From positions 1 to 20,563 of the forward strand of contig CAZBWN010000065.1 of the NCBI GenBank assembly GCA_964495905.1: a DNA stretch of 20,563 nucleotides, given 5' to 3'. The stretch comes from CAJBLF01 sp964495905 (GTDB lineage Bacteria; Patescibacteriota; Gracilibacteria; Absconditabacterales; Absconditicoccaceae). Every line of letters begins with the position of its first letter. Within the stretch, counting starts at the first letter, position 1. A program made the position numbers and the translations under genes. Positions 1 through 8,136 of this stretch are shown here, piece after piece. Under the pieces are notes generated by a model. It was not told where the DNA came from. It did no database searches and saw only the letters and a program-made list of their open reading frames with translations.

Positions 1-175
1 AAGGTCTAGTTCTTTATAAAACTCGCTACACCATTCAGTTTGCTTTTTTAGAATGTATCCAGCTCGGACATCTTATAAAGAACCAAAAGAGCATTGACTG
101 CTTCTTCATTTACGATCCCCTTCCATTTTTTAAAAATGAGTGCCACAAAAAAACAAAAAACAATTAAAAAAAACA
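1..175. other. Window edge, no confident gene
   Basis: No gene can be assigned with confidence. A plus-strand frame is open from base 3 to a TAA at 165-167 (54 codons, entering from the left edge). A short minus-strand frame (about 32 codons) is open over the same bases. Neither resembles a family I recognise. The stretch lies beyond the minus-strand terminator at 181-208, and 144-186 is almost pure A on the plus strand, as expected for that terminator's U-tract. Confidence 0.3.
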
Positions 176-351
176 AAATAAAAAAACCCTCTGAAAAAAC
201 CAGAGGGTATCGTTATTCAAATGTAGCCCGCATCTTTACGCGGATAGCAAGCATTCTATCCTAAAGAGGAAATGGAGGTGAACTCTTAGAATAGAGATGG
301 GTTTACCTTTAAAAAAGGCTTTATACTCCCGTCACATCAAACAACGATGAT
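176..351 (-). ncRNA. Candidate structured small RNA
   Basis: A non-coding transcript of about 170 nt is suggested by a promoter at 358-385 and a strong intrinsic terminator at 181-208 with no open frame between them. The two ends can pair: 340-348 with 209-217 (9 bp, one G-U), continued by 334-337 with 221-224 (4 bp). Inside lie candidate hairpins, for example 242-247 with 256-261 (GGATAG/CTATCC) and 228-231 with 240-243; these two overlap by two bases, so they would be alternatives. A closed outer stem, inner hairpins and this length would suit a 6S-like or another housekeeping RNA, but I see no diagnostic 6S, tmRNA, SRP or RNase P motif. The family is unknown; promoter, terminator and pairing are what I see. 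Confidence 0.4.
181..208 (-). terminator. Intrinsic terminator of the small RNA
   Basis: A perfect 8-bp stem (186-193 with 201-208, ACCCTCTG/CAGAGGGT) with a 7-nt loop. On the minus strand it is followed by a run of U (181-186 and beyond). Confidence 0.8.
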
Positions 352-357
352 GGTTTA

Positions 358-385
358 CTTTTAGTGATTTACTGTTGAATGTCAA
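358..385 (-). promoter_or_regulatory. Promoter of candidate small RNA
   Basis: Minus-strand TTGACA (380-385), 16-bp spacer, TAAAAG (358-363). The -35 box is consensus and the -10 box is weak. The spacing matches the other promoters in the window. Confidence 0.45.
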
Positions 386-394
386 GTCCGTAAA

Positions 395-488
395 TTACCC
401 CACCCCAACCCTCCCCATTGCATGGAGAGGGAGCAGCGATAATTATTCCCCTCTCTACGTAGTGGAGAGGGGGAAGGGGGTGAGGTAA
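395..488. repeat. Inverted-repeat (MITE/REP-like) element
   Basis: A 94-bp imperfect palindrome. The outer arms begin TTACCCCACCCC (395) and end GGGGGTGAGGTAA (to 488). The inner arms carry CTCCCC/GGAGAGGG blocks. It is far richer in G+C than its surroundings and non-coding. It lies between the small RNA promoter and the terminator of the neighbouring gene, as a dispersed non-autonomous element would. Confidence 0.6.
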
Positions 489-520
489 AAAAATAAAAAA
501 AACAGGACGAATACCGTCCT
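487..520 (-). terminator. Terminator of 136-aa protein gene
   Basis: 6-bp stem AGGACG (504-509)/CGTCCT (515-520) with a 5-nt loop. It is followed on the minus strand by a U-rich tract (487-502). It lies 24 bases past the stop codon at 545. Confidence 0.8.
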
Positions 521-544
521 ACATAATGTGTGATGTTTTGATTT

Positions 545-955
545 TTACCATTTTTCTTCTGTCATATATTTAATTTCACTTTCAGAAGTGCTTGCGCGAA
601 TTGTCGCAAAATCATTTGAATTACCTTCACCAAGCTTATCAATAAGCACATTAACTTCGAGCGTTAACTTTTTGATTGCTCTTTTTACTTCACGTCTGAA
701 GATAATGCGATTGCTCATTGCGCTTAGAAGTATTGCCTCTTTGATTATTTCCATGCCGAGACCTATTTTCTGTATCAATTGAGATCCGCTGGAAACAACA
801 TGGATTTTAGAATTTCTTCTTTTAAAAGCTGTTATTTCACTTCTAACGCCCTTGATACTGAAGCATAACAATTTTTCGAATTCGGTTACATCAAATTCTA
901 AACTGATGCCTATGGGATCTCCAAAAGAGACTGATGGTTTGATTGCTGTATACAT
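545..955 (-). CDS. Hypothetical protein, 136 aa
   Basis: I do not recognise this protein. It is complete, starts at ATG (953-955), ends in TAA, and contains no in-frame UGA. It is soluble, has no signal peptide or membrane segment, and is predicted to be helical in its C-terminal half (an Ile/Leu/Lys/Glu-rich stretch with coiled-coil character around residues 85-115). It forms its own transcription unit: a consensus promoter lies about 42 bases upstream and an intrinsic terminator directly downstream. No Shine-Dalgarno sequence precedes the ATG. The two flanking signals make a real gene likely even though the function is unknown. Confidence 0.7.
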   Translation of the reverse strand: MYTAIKPSVSFGDPIGISLEFDVTEFEKLLCFSIKGVRSEITAFKRRNSKIHVVSSGSQLIQKIGLGMEIIKEAILLSAMSNRIIFRREVKRAIKKLTLEVNVLIDKLGEGNSNDFATIRASTSESEIKYMTEEKW

Positions 956-996
956 GATTTCTATTTTTTTAGGTTTATATTTTTGTTTGTTTGTAT

Positions 997-1024
997 TTTA
1001 TATCTATTTCCTATAAAATGTCAA
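997..1024 (-). promoter_or_regulatory. Promoter of 136-aa protein gene
   Basis: Minus-strand TTGACA (1019-1024), 16-bp spacer, TATAAA (997-1002). Expected 5' UTR of about 35 nt. Confidence 0.75.
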
Positions 1025-1054
1025 GTCCATTATTTTACCTTATCCTAAGCCTAT

Positions 1055-1747
1055 TTATGCCGCATATTTCAAAAGACGACCACTAAACCCAAAATCACTA
1101 TGATCAGGTTCAAAATCCGGTCCTTCTTTGGTGAAAATCATATTATCACCACCTACTAACCAGATATAACATCGTTGACCGACGTTGTAGAATTTTTTAC
1201 CATGAGGATGATAGGCGCCTGCAAGATGGGGTTTTATCTCTTTATCATAAAAATCAGGATATGTTCCTGCCTTAAGTATCGCTTTCATTTTTTTTCTGTA
1301 CTCAGCTCATGTCATGAGATATCTCTCTTCAACTTCTTCTTGGGTACAATTTCTGTCTTTGCATACTTCTCTGATAAAAGCAGCATAGGTGACAAATATC
1401 TGTTCTCCTCTTTCAGGTCACTCTAAATGTTCCATCACATCTTTTTCTTTATTTATTTTAATGTGTATTGTTTTTCAAATATACATGCCATGGGTTTCTT
1501 CTTCCCATCAGGTCGTATCTATCTTGAAAGTATGATCTTCAAATTCCAATGATTTCTCTTTTGTCTCTTTGGATTCTCTGAAAGGTATATGTATAAGCAT
1601 CTTTTCAGCAGATTCAATTTTTAATTTCTGGGTTTGTGCTTCAGTGGATATTGTTTTGAACAATACTGATCAAAAATTATTTCCCACCTCTTTGAGTTTT
1701 TCTCCAATTTTTTTGAATGCTCAAGATTTTTCTGATTTCTTTTCCAT
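1055..1747 (-). CDS. FISUMP-like domain protein (UGA=Gly), 230 aa
   Basis: Read with UGA=Gly the frame runs unbroken from ATG at 1747 to TAA at 1055; six in-frame UGA codons (1721, 1670, 1508, 1475, 1418, 1307) would be stops in the standard code. The first third is Lys/Glu-rich. The C-terminal part (about residues 170-230) has the layout of Fibrobacter-succinogenes-major-paralogous (FISUMP/TIGR02145) domains: L-x-G, then F-Y-N-V-G-Q, then a Tyr/Trp-containing strand, ending F-G-F-S-G-R-L-L-K. The same C-terminal pattern occurs in the protein at 6448-7113. There is no signal peptide, so a surface role is not evident. The residue after Gln in N-V-G-Q is CGA (codon 192), Trp under the proposed recoding. 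It is probably co-transcribed with the 97-aa gene 48 bases upstream. The domain call is from memory of the motif only. Confidence 0.7.
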
Positions 1748-1795
1748 GATAATATACTAATATATAAATTTATCCTGTATGCGATTAATATCGAG

Positions 1796-2089
1796 TTATT
1801 TGGACTCACCATATGATTTTCTAAAATCATCTTCGTCCAAATGATGATTTACTTTGTGTGCATCAGCAAAGGCTTCCTGAAATTTTTTTTCTTGCATTCT
1901 TTCAGATTTTGGCATTTGGAAATATTCTTTTTTTAGTCTTTGATATTCGGGATTGGCGACCATTGCTTTGAACATAGCTGATTTAGTATCTTCGATAAAC
2001 CTTTCTGATCAAGGTGTTTTTGCTGTTCTTTCTATTTTTTCCCTAAAATCTCTTTTGAATTCAAATATGTTTTTTGCTTTATTTGCCAT
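1796..2089 (-). CDS. Hypothetical protein, 97 aa
   Basis: Small, highly charged protein (rich in Lys, Glu, Asp, Phe), unbroken from ATG at 2089 to TAA at 1796 when the UGA at 2009-2011 is read as Gly (context T-P-G-S-E). No signal peptide or membrane segment; almost entirely helix-forming residues. It is the first gene after a consensus promoter (2125-2152) and is followed after 48 bases by the FISUMP-like gene, so the two probably form an operon. I do not recognise the family. Confidence 0.65.
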
Positions 2090-2124
2090 AGTGATAGCAC
2101 TATATAAAATAATCATGAAATTTA

Positions 2125-2152
2125 TTTATACATATTTGGTAGTATATGTCAA
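2125..2152 (-). promoter_or_regulatory. Promoter of the 2089-1055 operon
   Basis: Minus-strand TTGACA (2147-2152), 16-bp spacer, TATAAA (2125-2130), about 36 bases before the ATG at 2089. Confidence 0.75.
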
Positions 2153-2210
2153 TTACAGCTAAACATAAAAAAAATCCCTCTCTTAAGGACTTCTTGAATA
2201 TTATTAAATG

Positions 2211-2276
2211 ATGTCATTCTGAACGTAGTGAAGAATATAATCTTTATTATATCCTTCGTTTCACTCAGGATGACAT
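2211..2276. repeat. 66-bp inverted-repeat element
   Basis: Nearly perfect palindrome with arms of about 31 nt (ATGTCATTCTGAACG... and the matching ...CAGGATGACAT) and a very short centre. The TGTCATTCTGAACG/AGTGAAGAAT pattern is typical of small dispersed MITE-like elements. Transcribed either way it would form one long hairpin. It lies just past the stop of the FemAB gene (2282) and could end its transcript. Confidence 0.65.
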
Positions 2277-2281
2277 TTTTT

Positions 2282-3271
2282 TTAACCTCTCAACTTGTAA
2301 TACAATTTAAATACCCGGTACAAGAATTTATTGATCACGATATCATAGCTTCCATACAGTTCAGTCTTGGTGCCTCCAAGCGATTCTTTGAATGCGCTTA
2401 CCCCCGCAAGCGGATGCTTGGGGAATCAGGTTGGTGATCCTCCCCCGGTATCAACTGATCTAAACCCATTGTCTCTCGCCCAAGAAAATAATTTGAATTT
2501 GAGAAAATGCTGTACTCCTATGTTACTGTATTTCCTATCGAAAAATCCATACGGACAGAAAAGATAGGTGCCATCAAACAAACAGATGGTTCATGCAATC
2601 ATCTCTCCCTCTAGAAATGCTCCTATCAGCATTCATTTTCCTTGTGAGATATATTTGAGCAACCCGTCATATTGTTTTCTTGAAATAGTAGAAAATCACT
2701 TGGTGTCTGCGGTCTTCTGCCACTTGGCAAAAAACAGTTCAGAGTCTTTTTGATCTACGATACGATATTCCAATCCTTGTGCGATAGATTTTTTGGTGCG
2801 TTTTCTGCAGCTTTCATTCATATCTTTGAACAGTTCCTCATGGGATTTCATCACGTCATATACGATACCTGCGGTAGGCATATTTTCCCTAAATGCTTCT
2901 TCTAGTCCATAATTTGAACGTAAGAATCCTTGCAGATGGAGCCTTATATCGTGCATATCCTCTTTGAATCCTTCGCATACCCCTCATGCATTTTCGAAGC
3001 TGACGATTTCGTTGATGATTCCCAATTGAAAGAAAAATCATTTTTTTCTGAAGTGTTTTTTGAGCTTTGCGATTTCACTACGTACGTATTCTTTATCGCT
3101 TGGCAACTCCACTCCCATGACTTGGTATCGTCTCAATGTGTATGGCCCTATCTTTTTTTCTTTGATGCTTCCAAAATACTGTTTACCAAAAAGCTCCACG
3201 GTGAATATCGGTTTACGATAGATCTCGTGTTGGATATCCTTTCGGAGCTGAGATTGGTACAGGTTGTACAT
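2282..3271 (-). CDS. FemAB/FemX-like peptidyltransferase, 329 aa
   Basis: FemAB-type (GNAT-fold) enzymes transfer amino acids from aminoacyl-tRNA to the peptidoglycan stem peptide or lipid II at the inner face of the membrane. Evidence: an N-terminal Y-Q-S segment followed by alternating strands; a mid region rich in Lys/Arg (about residues 105-190); and a C-terminal end with the family layout F-K-E-S-L-G-G, then T-E-L-Y-G-S-Y-D-I-V-I-N-K-F-L-Y. UGA=Gly is needed at 3038, 2984, 2696, 2633, 2591 and 2426. CGA at codon 48 and CGG near the C-terminus would be Trp. Odd point: the ATG (3271) sits only four residues before the Y-Q-S motif, so the usual first 15-20 residues are missing, and a 7-bp tandem repeat begins eight bases upstream. 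The gene may be 5'-truncated or use another start. It lies 99 bases downstream of valS, with no promoter identified between them. Confidence 0.8.
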
Positions 3272-3278
3272 AGGAGAG

Positions 3279-3341
3279 AATTTAGAATTTAGAATTTAGA
3301 ATTTAGAATTTAGAATTTAGAATTTAGAATTTAGAATTTAG
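3279..3341. repeat. Tandem repeat, AATTTAG x 9
   Basis: Nine perfect copies of the 7-mer AATTTAG, directly upstream of the FemAB start codon and between that gene and valS. A perfect heptamer array is prone to slippage; copy-number change here would alter the FemAB leader. Confidence 0.95.
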
Positions 3342-3359
3342 GGCGACTAATAATCGCCC
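3341..3359. repeat. Short hairpin GGGCGA/TCGCCC
   Basis: 6-bp GC-rich stem (3341-3346 with 3354-3359), 7-nt loop, directly after the heptamer array and just past the valS stop codon (3371). No U-tract follows on the minus strand, so it is not a standard terminator. It may be part of a small dispersed repeat or an RNA-end-stabilising hairpin. Confidence 0.5.
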
Positions 3360-3370
3360 CTACAAATATA

Positions 3371-5803
3371 TTAAATTATTATCTCTATATTAAATTCTCC
3401 AGCTTCTTGAAAAATTATTTCATTGCTTCTTGTCACTGATTTGAGATCGTTAGTAAACGAAGCAAGTCAGTCAATCACTGATTTTTCTCAGCTGATCGTA
3501 ATTTGTTTAAGTTCTGTACCCAATCATAATTTGCTGTCTGTTTTATATCCTCTCACTTTCTCTATAATCTGGAAAACGGTATCCATATTTTTGTATACCG
3601 GTTCTAACGATTGCTTGATAGCGAATACATCGTTGTTTGGATATGCCAAGGTATGCACTGATTTTTCTCCTAGCACTTGTGAATAATAGGTCTGATATAA
3701 TTCTTCTGTAATGAACGGTAATATAGGAGCGATCATTTTGATGATTGCGAATAACGTATGATATAATGTATATTGAGCAGAGAGTTTTTCGGCAGATCAA
3801 TTAGGATATTTCTCAGCTTTATAGATTTTATCTTTTACGATTTCAAGATAGTTATCACAGAAATCATGTCGGAAGAATTTTTCAAATTCTATCCTCGCAA
3901 GTCCGAATTCATAATTATTGAGATGTTTGACCATCTCTTGCGAGGTCTTGTTCGCTTGTGCGAGAACCCAGATATCAATAGGACAAAGTTTATCTTCAGT
4001 CAATGCTATCTTTTGATCAAAATCCTGAAGATTCATAAATACGAAGTTGGAAGCGTTTCGGAGTTTAGTCACTAATTTTTTTCCGTTTTGGATTTCTCCT
4101 TCTTCGAAGGCAGTATTTTTTCCTAAACTAGCAGAACATGTCCGATATCTTACTGCATCAGCAGAATGATCTTTGATGAGTTCTCCTGGTTCTTTTCCTG
4201 CGTTATTTTTGGATTTGCTTATTTTTTCTCATTTGCTTGCGAGTACGTGACCAGAAATCATAACGTCAGTTCGAGGGATAGTATTCATATGATATTCTCA
4301 TTTCACGATGGTATAGAACGCTCGCGTACGGATGATATCATGTGCTTGCGGTCTGAGGTTCATCGGAAAAATCTTGTCAGAACGATCATCGGGCTCTCCT
4401 CGTCTTGCATTGATCAATGGCGTTAATGAAGAAGTCGCTCGCGTATCAAGGACGTCCATCTCTGGAGTGATATCGTCGATAGTATGTCACTCAGGTAATG
4501 TTTTGGGTCTATCATTGATCGGATCTACGGGAAGTTGGTCGGCATCTGGTAAAATAACCTCTCCTGTCTTCTTTGAATATCGTACAGGGATAGGGATTCC
4601 GTAAAATCTTTGTCTAGAGATGCATCGATCCCATTTAAGATTTTCTACTCGTTCGTCGTATCTTTTTTTCATATATTCAGGATATCGTTTGATGCTGTTT
4701 GCATTGTCCAAAAATTTTTGTTTGTGGTCTAATACATTGATGAACCACTGTGCAGTAGGGATGATTTCCATAGGTGTTCCGCATCTTTCGTGACATCCCA
4801 CAGCATGACTGATCGGTAATTCCTTGAGCACCAATCCTTTTGCTTTGAGTTTTTCTACGATCAATTTTCTTCCTTGTCTTGTCGTCAATCCGTCTAATTC
4901 TGCATCACCGGTATTGATCAAGCGACCTGTTGTATCAAGTACGATGCAATCAGGAAGTTTATAGGTCTGTACTCGGTACATATCAGTTTCATCTCCATAC
5001 GTACAGCACATAACCACTCCTGTTCCTTTTTCTATTCCAACTTTTTCATCAGCGAGAATCTTCACTTTTTTTCCAAGCGGAGTGATGATATCCTTACCGA
5101 TCAAGTTCTTATATCTTTCATCTTCTGGGTTAACGAATACTGCTACACAAGCGGGAAGCAACTCTGGTCTTGTTGTTGCTATGATGACGGGAGTACCGTC
5201 TTCCAAAGTGAATTGAAGATCGTAAAACGTCGAATCAAATTCCTTATCTTCAACTTCTGCTTGCGCTACTGAAGTCTGACATTCAGGACATCGTAGAGCA
5301 GGAAAGTTTTTTTTGTAGATTGTCTTTTTGCTCAATAGATCAAGAAATGATCTCTGAGAGATTCTTTGTACAAGTGGCGATATCGTTGAATATTCTAGGC
5401 TCCGATCTGCACTTACTCCGACTGATTTTCGGAGATCCTTGAACTGTTCTCTGTATCCTTTCGTAACACGAAGACATTCTGCGATAAATTCTTTTCTCGG
5501 CATCTCTGATCATTTCTTTCCGATCTCTTTTTCAACAAGCCTTTCTGTCGGAAGTCCGTTATCGTCAAATCCAAATGGATAGAAGACATTACATCCTGAC
5601 ATCCTTTTGAATCTCGCAATCACTTCTGCTTGGGTATATGAAAAAATATGTCCGATATGGATTTTTCATGAGACCGTTGGTGGTGGCGTATCTATGGAAT
5701 ATACGGGTTTAGATGAGTTAGCATCATATGCATAGATATTGTTTTCCTCCCAATATCCTTTTCGTTTAGCTTCTGATTCTAAGTGGTTGTACTTGTTTGC
5801 CAT
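3371..5803 (-). CDS. valS: Valyl-tRNA synthetase, archaeal type, 810 aa
   Basis: Charges tRNA-Val with valine in the cytoplasm; class I synthetase. Visible in order: P-P-P-T-V-S-G-K-I-H-I-G-H (HIGH at 49-52, the preceding Gly46 is UGA), F-D-D-N-G-L-P-T-E-R (79-88), the CP1 editing region with T-T-R-P-E, C-I-S-R-Q-R, M-I-S-G-H-V-L and K-I-S-K-S (527-531, KMSKS variant, with UGA-coded Gly525 just before). The F-D-D-N-G-L-P-T-E-R block marks the archaeal/rickettsial type; the common bacterial type has a G-T-D-H-A-G block instead. At least nine UGA codons are in frame. All 14 CGA/CGG codons I located (for example codons 14, 125, 134, 171, 277, 385, 393, 408, 455, 468, 494, 511, 554, 582) sit where the family has Trp. 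The length is right for the family. Start ATG at 5803 places the first motif correctly. Confidence 0.95.
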
Positions 5804-5836
5804 TTTCTCTGATAACTATAAAATAAAGTGCTTTTG

Positions 5837-5864
5837 TGTATACTTACTTGTCCGAAAAATTCAA
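5837..5864 (-). promoter_or_regulatory. Promoter of valS
   Basis: Minus-strand TTGAAT (5859-5864), 16-bp spacer, TATACA (5837-5842), about 33 bases before the start codon. Confidence 0.55.
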
Positions 5865-5883
5865 GTTCAAAGGGATATATCCG

Positions 5884-5920
5884 GATAAAAAAAAGACAAG
5901 CCACTCCGTGTACCTTGTCT
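5884..5920 (-). terminator. Terminator of 121-aa protein gene
   Basis: 7-bp stem AGACAAG (5894-5900)/CTTGTCT (5914-5920), 13-nt loop, followed on the minus strand by eight U. It separates the 121-aa gene from valS. Confidence 0.8.
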
Positions 5921-5936
5921 CCAAAATATATTCAGA

Positions 5937-6302
5937 TTATTTGATGTCTTCCTTTTTTTCTCCCTGCTCAGCTTGCAGCACTTCTTTGATTTCTTTTCCT
6001 GCAGCCTTCCTTATAGGATGGACTAGATTAAACGGTTGAGATATAGTTCTTACAGAAGATTTCACGATATTACTAATAGATTCATCTATGGTTCCATCAG
6101 TCTTCATCAATCAATATTTCTTAAGAATTTCTGACATACTTCAGAAGACAATATGTTTAGGATCTCTGCATTTAGCTATTAATTGATTGAATGCGACATG
6201 TTCCTCTCTTTCAAGCTTCTCTAAAATCGGTACTATATTTTCTATAGTCGATTTTTCTTCTCGTGTACTATTTCTTAGCTTTACTTTTTCTAAATCAGAC
6301 AT
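5937..6302 (-). CDS. Hypothetical protein, 121 aa
   Basis: Unrecognised soluble protein. The frame is unbroken from ATG (6300-6302) to TAA (5937) with two UGA codons read as Gly (6141-6143, 6111-6113). It is rich in Glu, Lys, Ile and Ser; the first 60 residues look helical and the end is a charged Lys/Glu tail (E-Q-G-E-K-K-E-D-I-K). No signal peptide or membrane segment. It is a single-gene unit: promoter at 6338-6365, terminator at 5884-5920. No Shine-Dalgarno sequence. No function can be proposed. Confidence 0.7.
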
Positions 6303-6337
6303 CCCTTTATTTTTAATAGGTAAATATTCAGGGTTCT

Positions 6338-6365
6338 TTTATACATATATAGCTTCATTTGTCAA
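6338..6365 (-). promoter_or_regulatory. Promoter of 121-aa protein gene
   Basis: Minus-strand TTGACA (6360-6365), 16-bp spacer, TATAAA (6338-6343), 36 bases before the ATG. Confidence 0.75.
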
Positions 6366-6393
6366 TCTTATTTGTTGAATTTTTGTGATATAT

Positions 6394-6422
6394 GAAAAAG
6401 GGCATCCAGTAATCGAATGCCC
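6394..6422 (-). terminator. Terminator of FISUMP-like gene
   Basis: 8-bp stem (6400-6407 with 6415-6422, one G-U), 7-nt loop, then a run of U on the minus strand (6394-6399). It is 25 bases past the stop at 6448. Confidence 0.85.
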
Positions 6423-6447
6423 CGAAAATATATTTTTCATCAATATA

Positions 6448-7113
6448 CTACTCCTTCAAAAAACGAACGGAAAGTCAAAAATTTGGATCCAAAGTGTCAT
6501 CACTCATCCCATATCTATTTCCTAATATATGTGATCCATCAGCGCATCGTAAACCGAATCCTCTATTGATATTTGCGAATCTGTCATACTTTGAATTATA
6601 TCGACCATTCAAATTCATTTTTTCTTTTTCCAAAAATTCCTGATACTTTCATCCATATTTTTTATTGATGATATCTTTGTATGTTGCTGATGAAGCAGGT
6701 AGTTTTTTTCCTAATATATGTGCATATCTTAGCGCTGCAGCATGGGTGAATAGCTGTGGTCATCTTATAGCAGGATTTCCTGTCAGATATTCTCGTGCAT
6801 CTCCTTCTGGGTTCACTTTCACTCTTTTTCCATTGAGATCCGTTGTTTCTTTTCGATCTTTTATATCTTCAACACTAAAATCCTTATCCTCCAATTCTGG
6901 ATCTTTTTCTGCTTTTTCTTTTGTCTCGGTTGTTTTTTTATAGTTAAGGACTTGTTCCTTATTTTCTTGCGAAAGTGATTTTTTGAGTGCTGCTCTTACG
7001 TCGCTAGCAACTATGTTATGTCCAACTATATTATTGTCGGAAAGTATTTTTGATATTTTTTTTGCAACTGATGTTTCTGCTTCCATGCGTTTCTTTCGTT
7101 CTTTTGTTATCAT
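6448..7113 (-). CDS. FISUMP-like domain protein (UGA=Gly), 221 aa
   Basis: Unbroken from ATG at 7113 to TAG at 6448 with three UGA codons as Gly. The N-terminal half (about residues 1-110) is very rich in Lys, Glu and Asp and likely helical or disordered. The C-terminal half has L-N-G-R-Y, F-A-N-I-N, then G-L-x-C-A-D-G with x=CGA (codon 189), and ends F-G-L-S-V-R-F-L-K-E. This matches the end of FISUMP domains, where the equivalent position is usually Trp (L-W-S), in line with CGA=Trp. It is related in layout to the protein at 1055-1747. No signal peptide. It has its own consensus promoter and terminator. The function is not known; the domain assignment rests on the C-terminal motif only. Confidence 0.7.
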
Positions 7114-7146
7114 GATAAGAGATAAATAAGTAAATGCTTATTTACT

Positions 7147-7174
7147 ATTATACTTACTTTTTTTTATTTGTCAA
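7147..7174 (-). promoter_or_regulatory. Consensus promoter of FISUMP-like gene
   Basis: Minus-strand TTGACA (7169-7174), 16-bp spacer, TATAAT (7147-7152). Both hexamers are perfect. 34 bases before the start codon. Confidence 0.85.
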
Positions 7175-7199
7175 ATTTTTCAGGATAAAAACTAAATGC

Positions 7200-7227
7200 T
7201 TGATTTTTTTATAGCCTATCATATAGT
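7200..7227 (+). promoter_or_regulatory. Promoter of prepilin peptidase operon
   Basis: TTGATT (7200-7205), 16-bp spacer, TATAGT (7222-7227), 27 bases before the ATG at 7255. Divergent from the promoter at 7147-7174. Confidence 0.55.
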
Positions 7228-7254
7228 ATAGCCTGTTTATACCATAAAAAATCT

Positions 7255-8136
7255 ATGCGAATACTCGTGATGATAATTTTATGACTGATCTTCGGTTCTC
7301 TCGGCTCTGTCGTGATGACAAGATTTTCTGGATGAATGACTCGAGAGCTCCTTCGTGGGTTTTTTTTCGGCTATTCACAATGCCCTCATTGCAAACATAG
7401 ACTCGTATCAAAAGACTTGGTTCCCGTACTCAGTTATCTTATCCAAGGAAAAAAATGCCGTTATTGCGGGGAGAGAATCTCTTGGCTCTATCCACTTCTG
7501 GAGCTCTTGTGCGCAGTTGTATTTCTCTTAACATATTTTCTATTAAAAGATTTCTGAACTCCGACATTGATCTTCTGACTCTTGACGAACCGACTCCTTG
7601 TTCTCCTATTGGTCTATGATTTCAAAGAATATGAATTACATATGGTAGTATGGATACTCTTAGCAGTGGTTTGAATCTTGGCAAATATATTTGTTCCGGG
7701 TGATAATTTACGGTATGCATTATTGTCCGCATTGCTGTTTGCTGGCGTATTTACGGGGATCTATTTTTTCGCCAAACGATATGCGAAGATGAGATTCAAG
7801 AAAGTCATGGAATGATTCGGCGAAGGTGATATCTATCTTGCAGCCACAATCTGAATATTCATTCCGCTGATAATGAGTGCGTCATGAATTATCTTTTCAT
7901 GATGGACGATAGCATGTGTCTTGATTTTGTTTATCTTATTGAGTAGTATCATCGGGTTAATTCGAGCTTGATTACAATATTTATTTGGTTGAAGGTGGAA
8001 AGTAGAAGGTGGAAAGTTGTTTCATCAATCGTCTTTAAGTATAATTCCGTTTTTCCCTGCTATGATCATATCCTTTTGGCTTATTGCTTGGAAATTAAAT
8101 TTCTTTATCTCTCTTCTCTTTCCTCTCGTATGATAA
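7255..8136 (+). CDS. pilD: Prepilin leader peptidase (A24 family), 293 aa
   Basis: Membrane aspartic protease that cleaves (and usually N-methylates) type IV prepilins. Visible: an N-terminal hydrophobic helix; a cytoplasmic zinc-type segment with C-P-H-C (43-46) and C-R-Y-C (68-71); several hydrophobic helices; the first catalytic Asp at D122 (V-Y-D-F-K); and the second in the G-E-G-D motif at D192, followed by I-Y-L-A-A-T-I-G. About a dozen UGA codons lie in frame, mostly within membrane helices and in the G-F-G-E-G-D loop. The frame ends UGA-UAA, so the last residue is Gly if UGA is read through. It overlaps the next gene by seven bases, indicating translational coupling. Length is slightly above the usual 230-290 aa. 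Confidence 0.92.

Noticed and set aside
3279..3341. CRISPR array
   Set aside because: The repeat is a pure 7-bp tandem without spacers; no cas genes are present.
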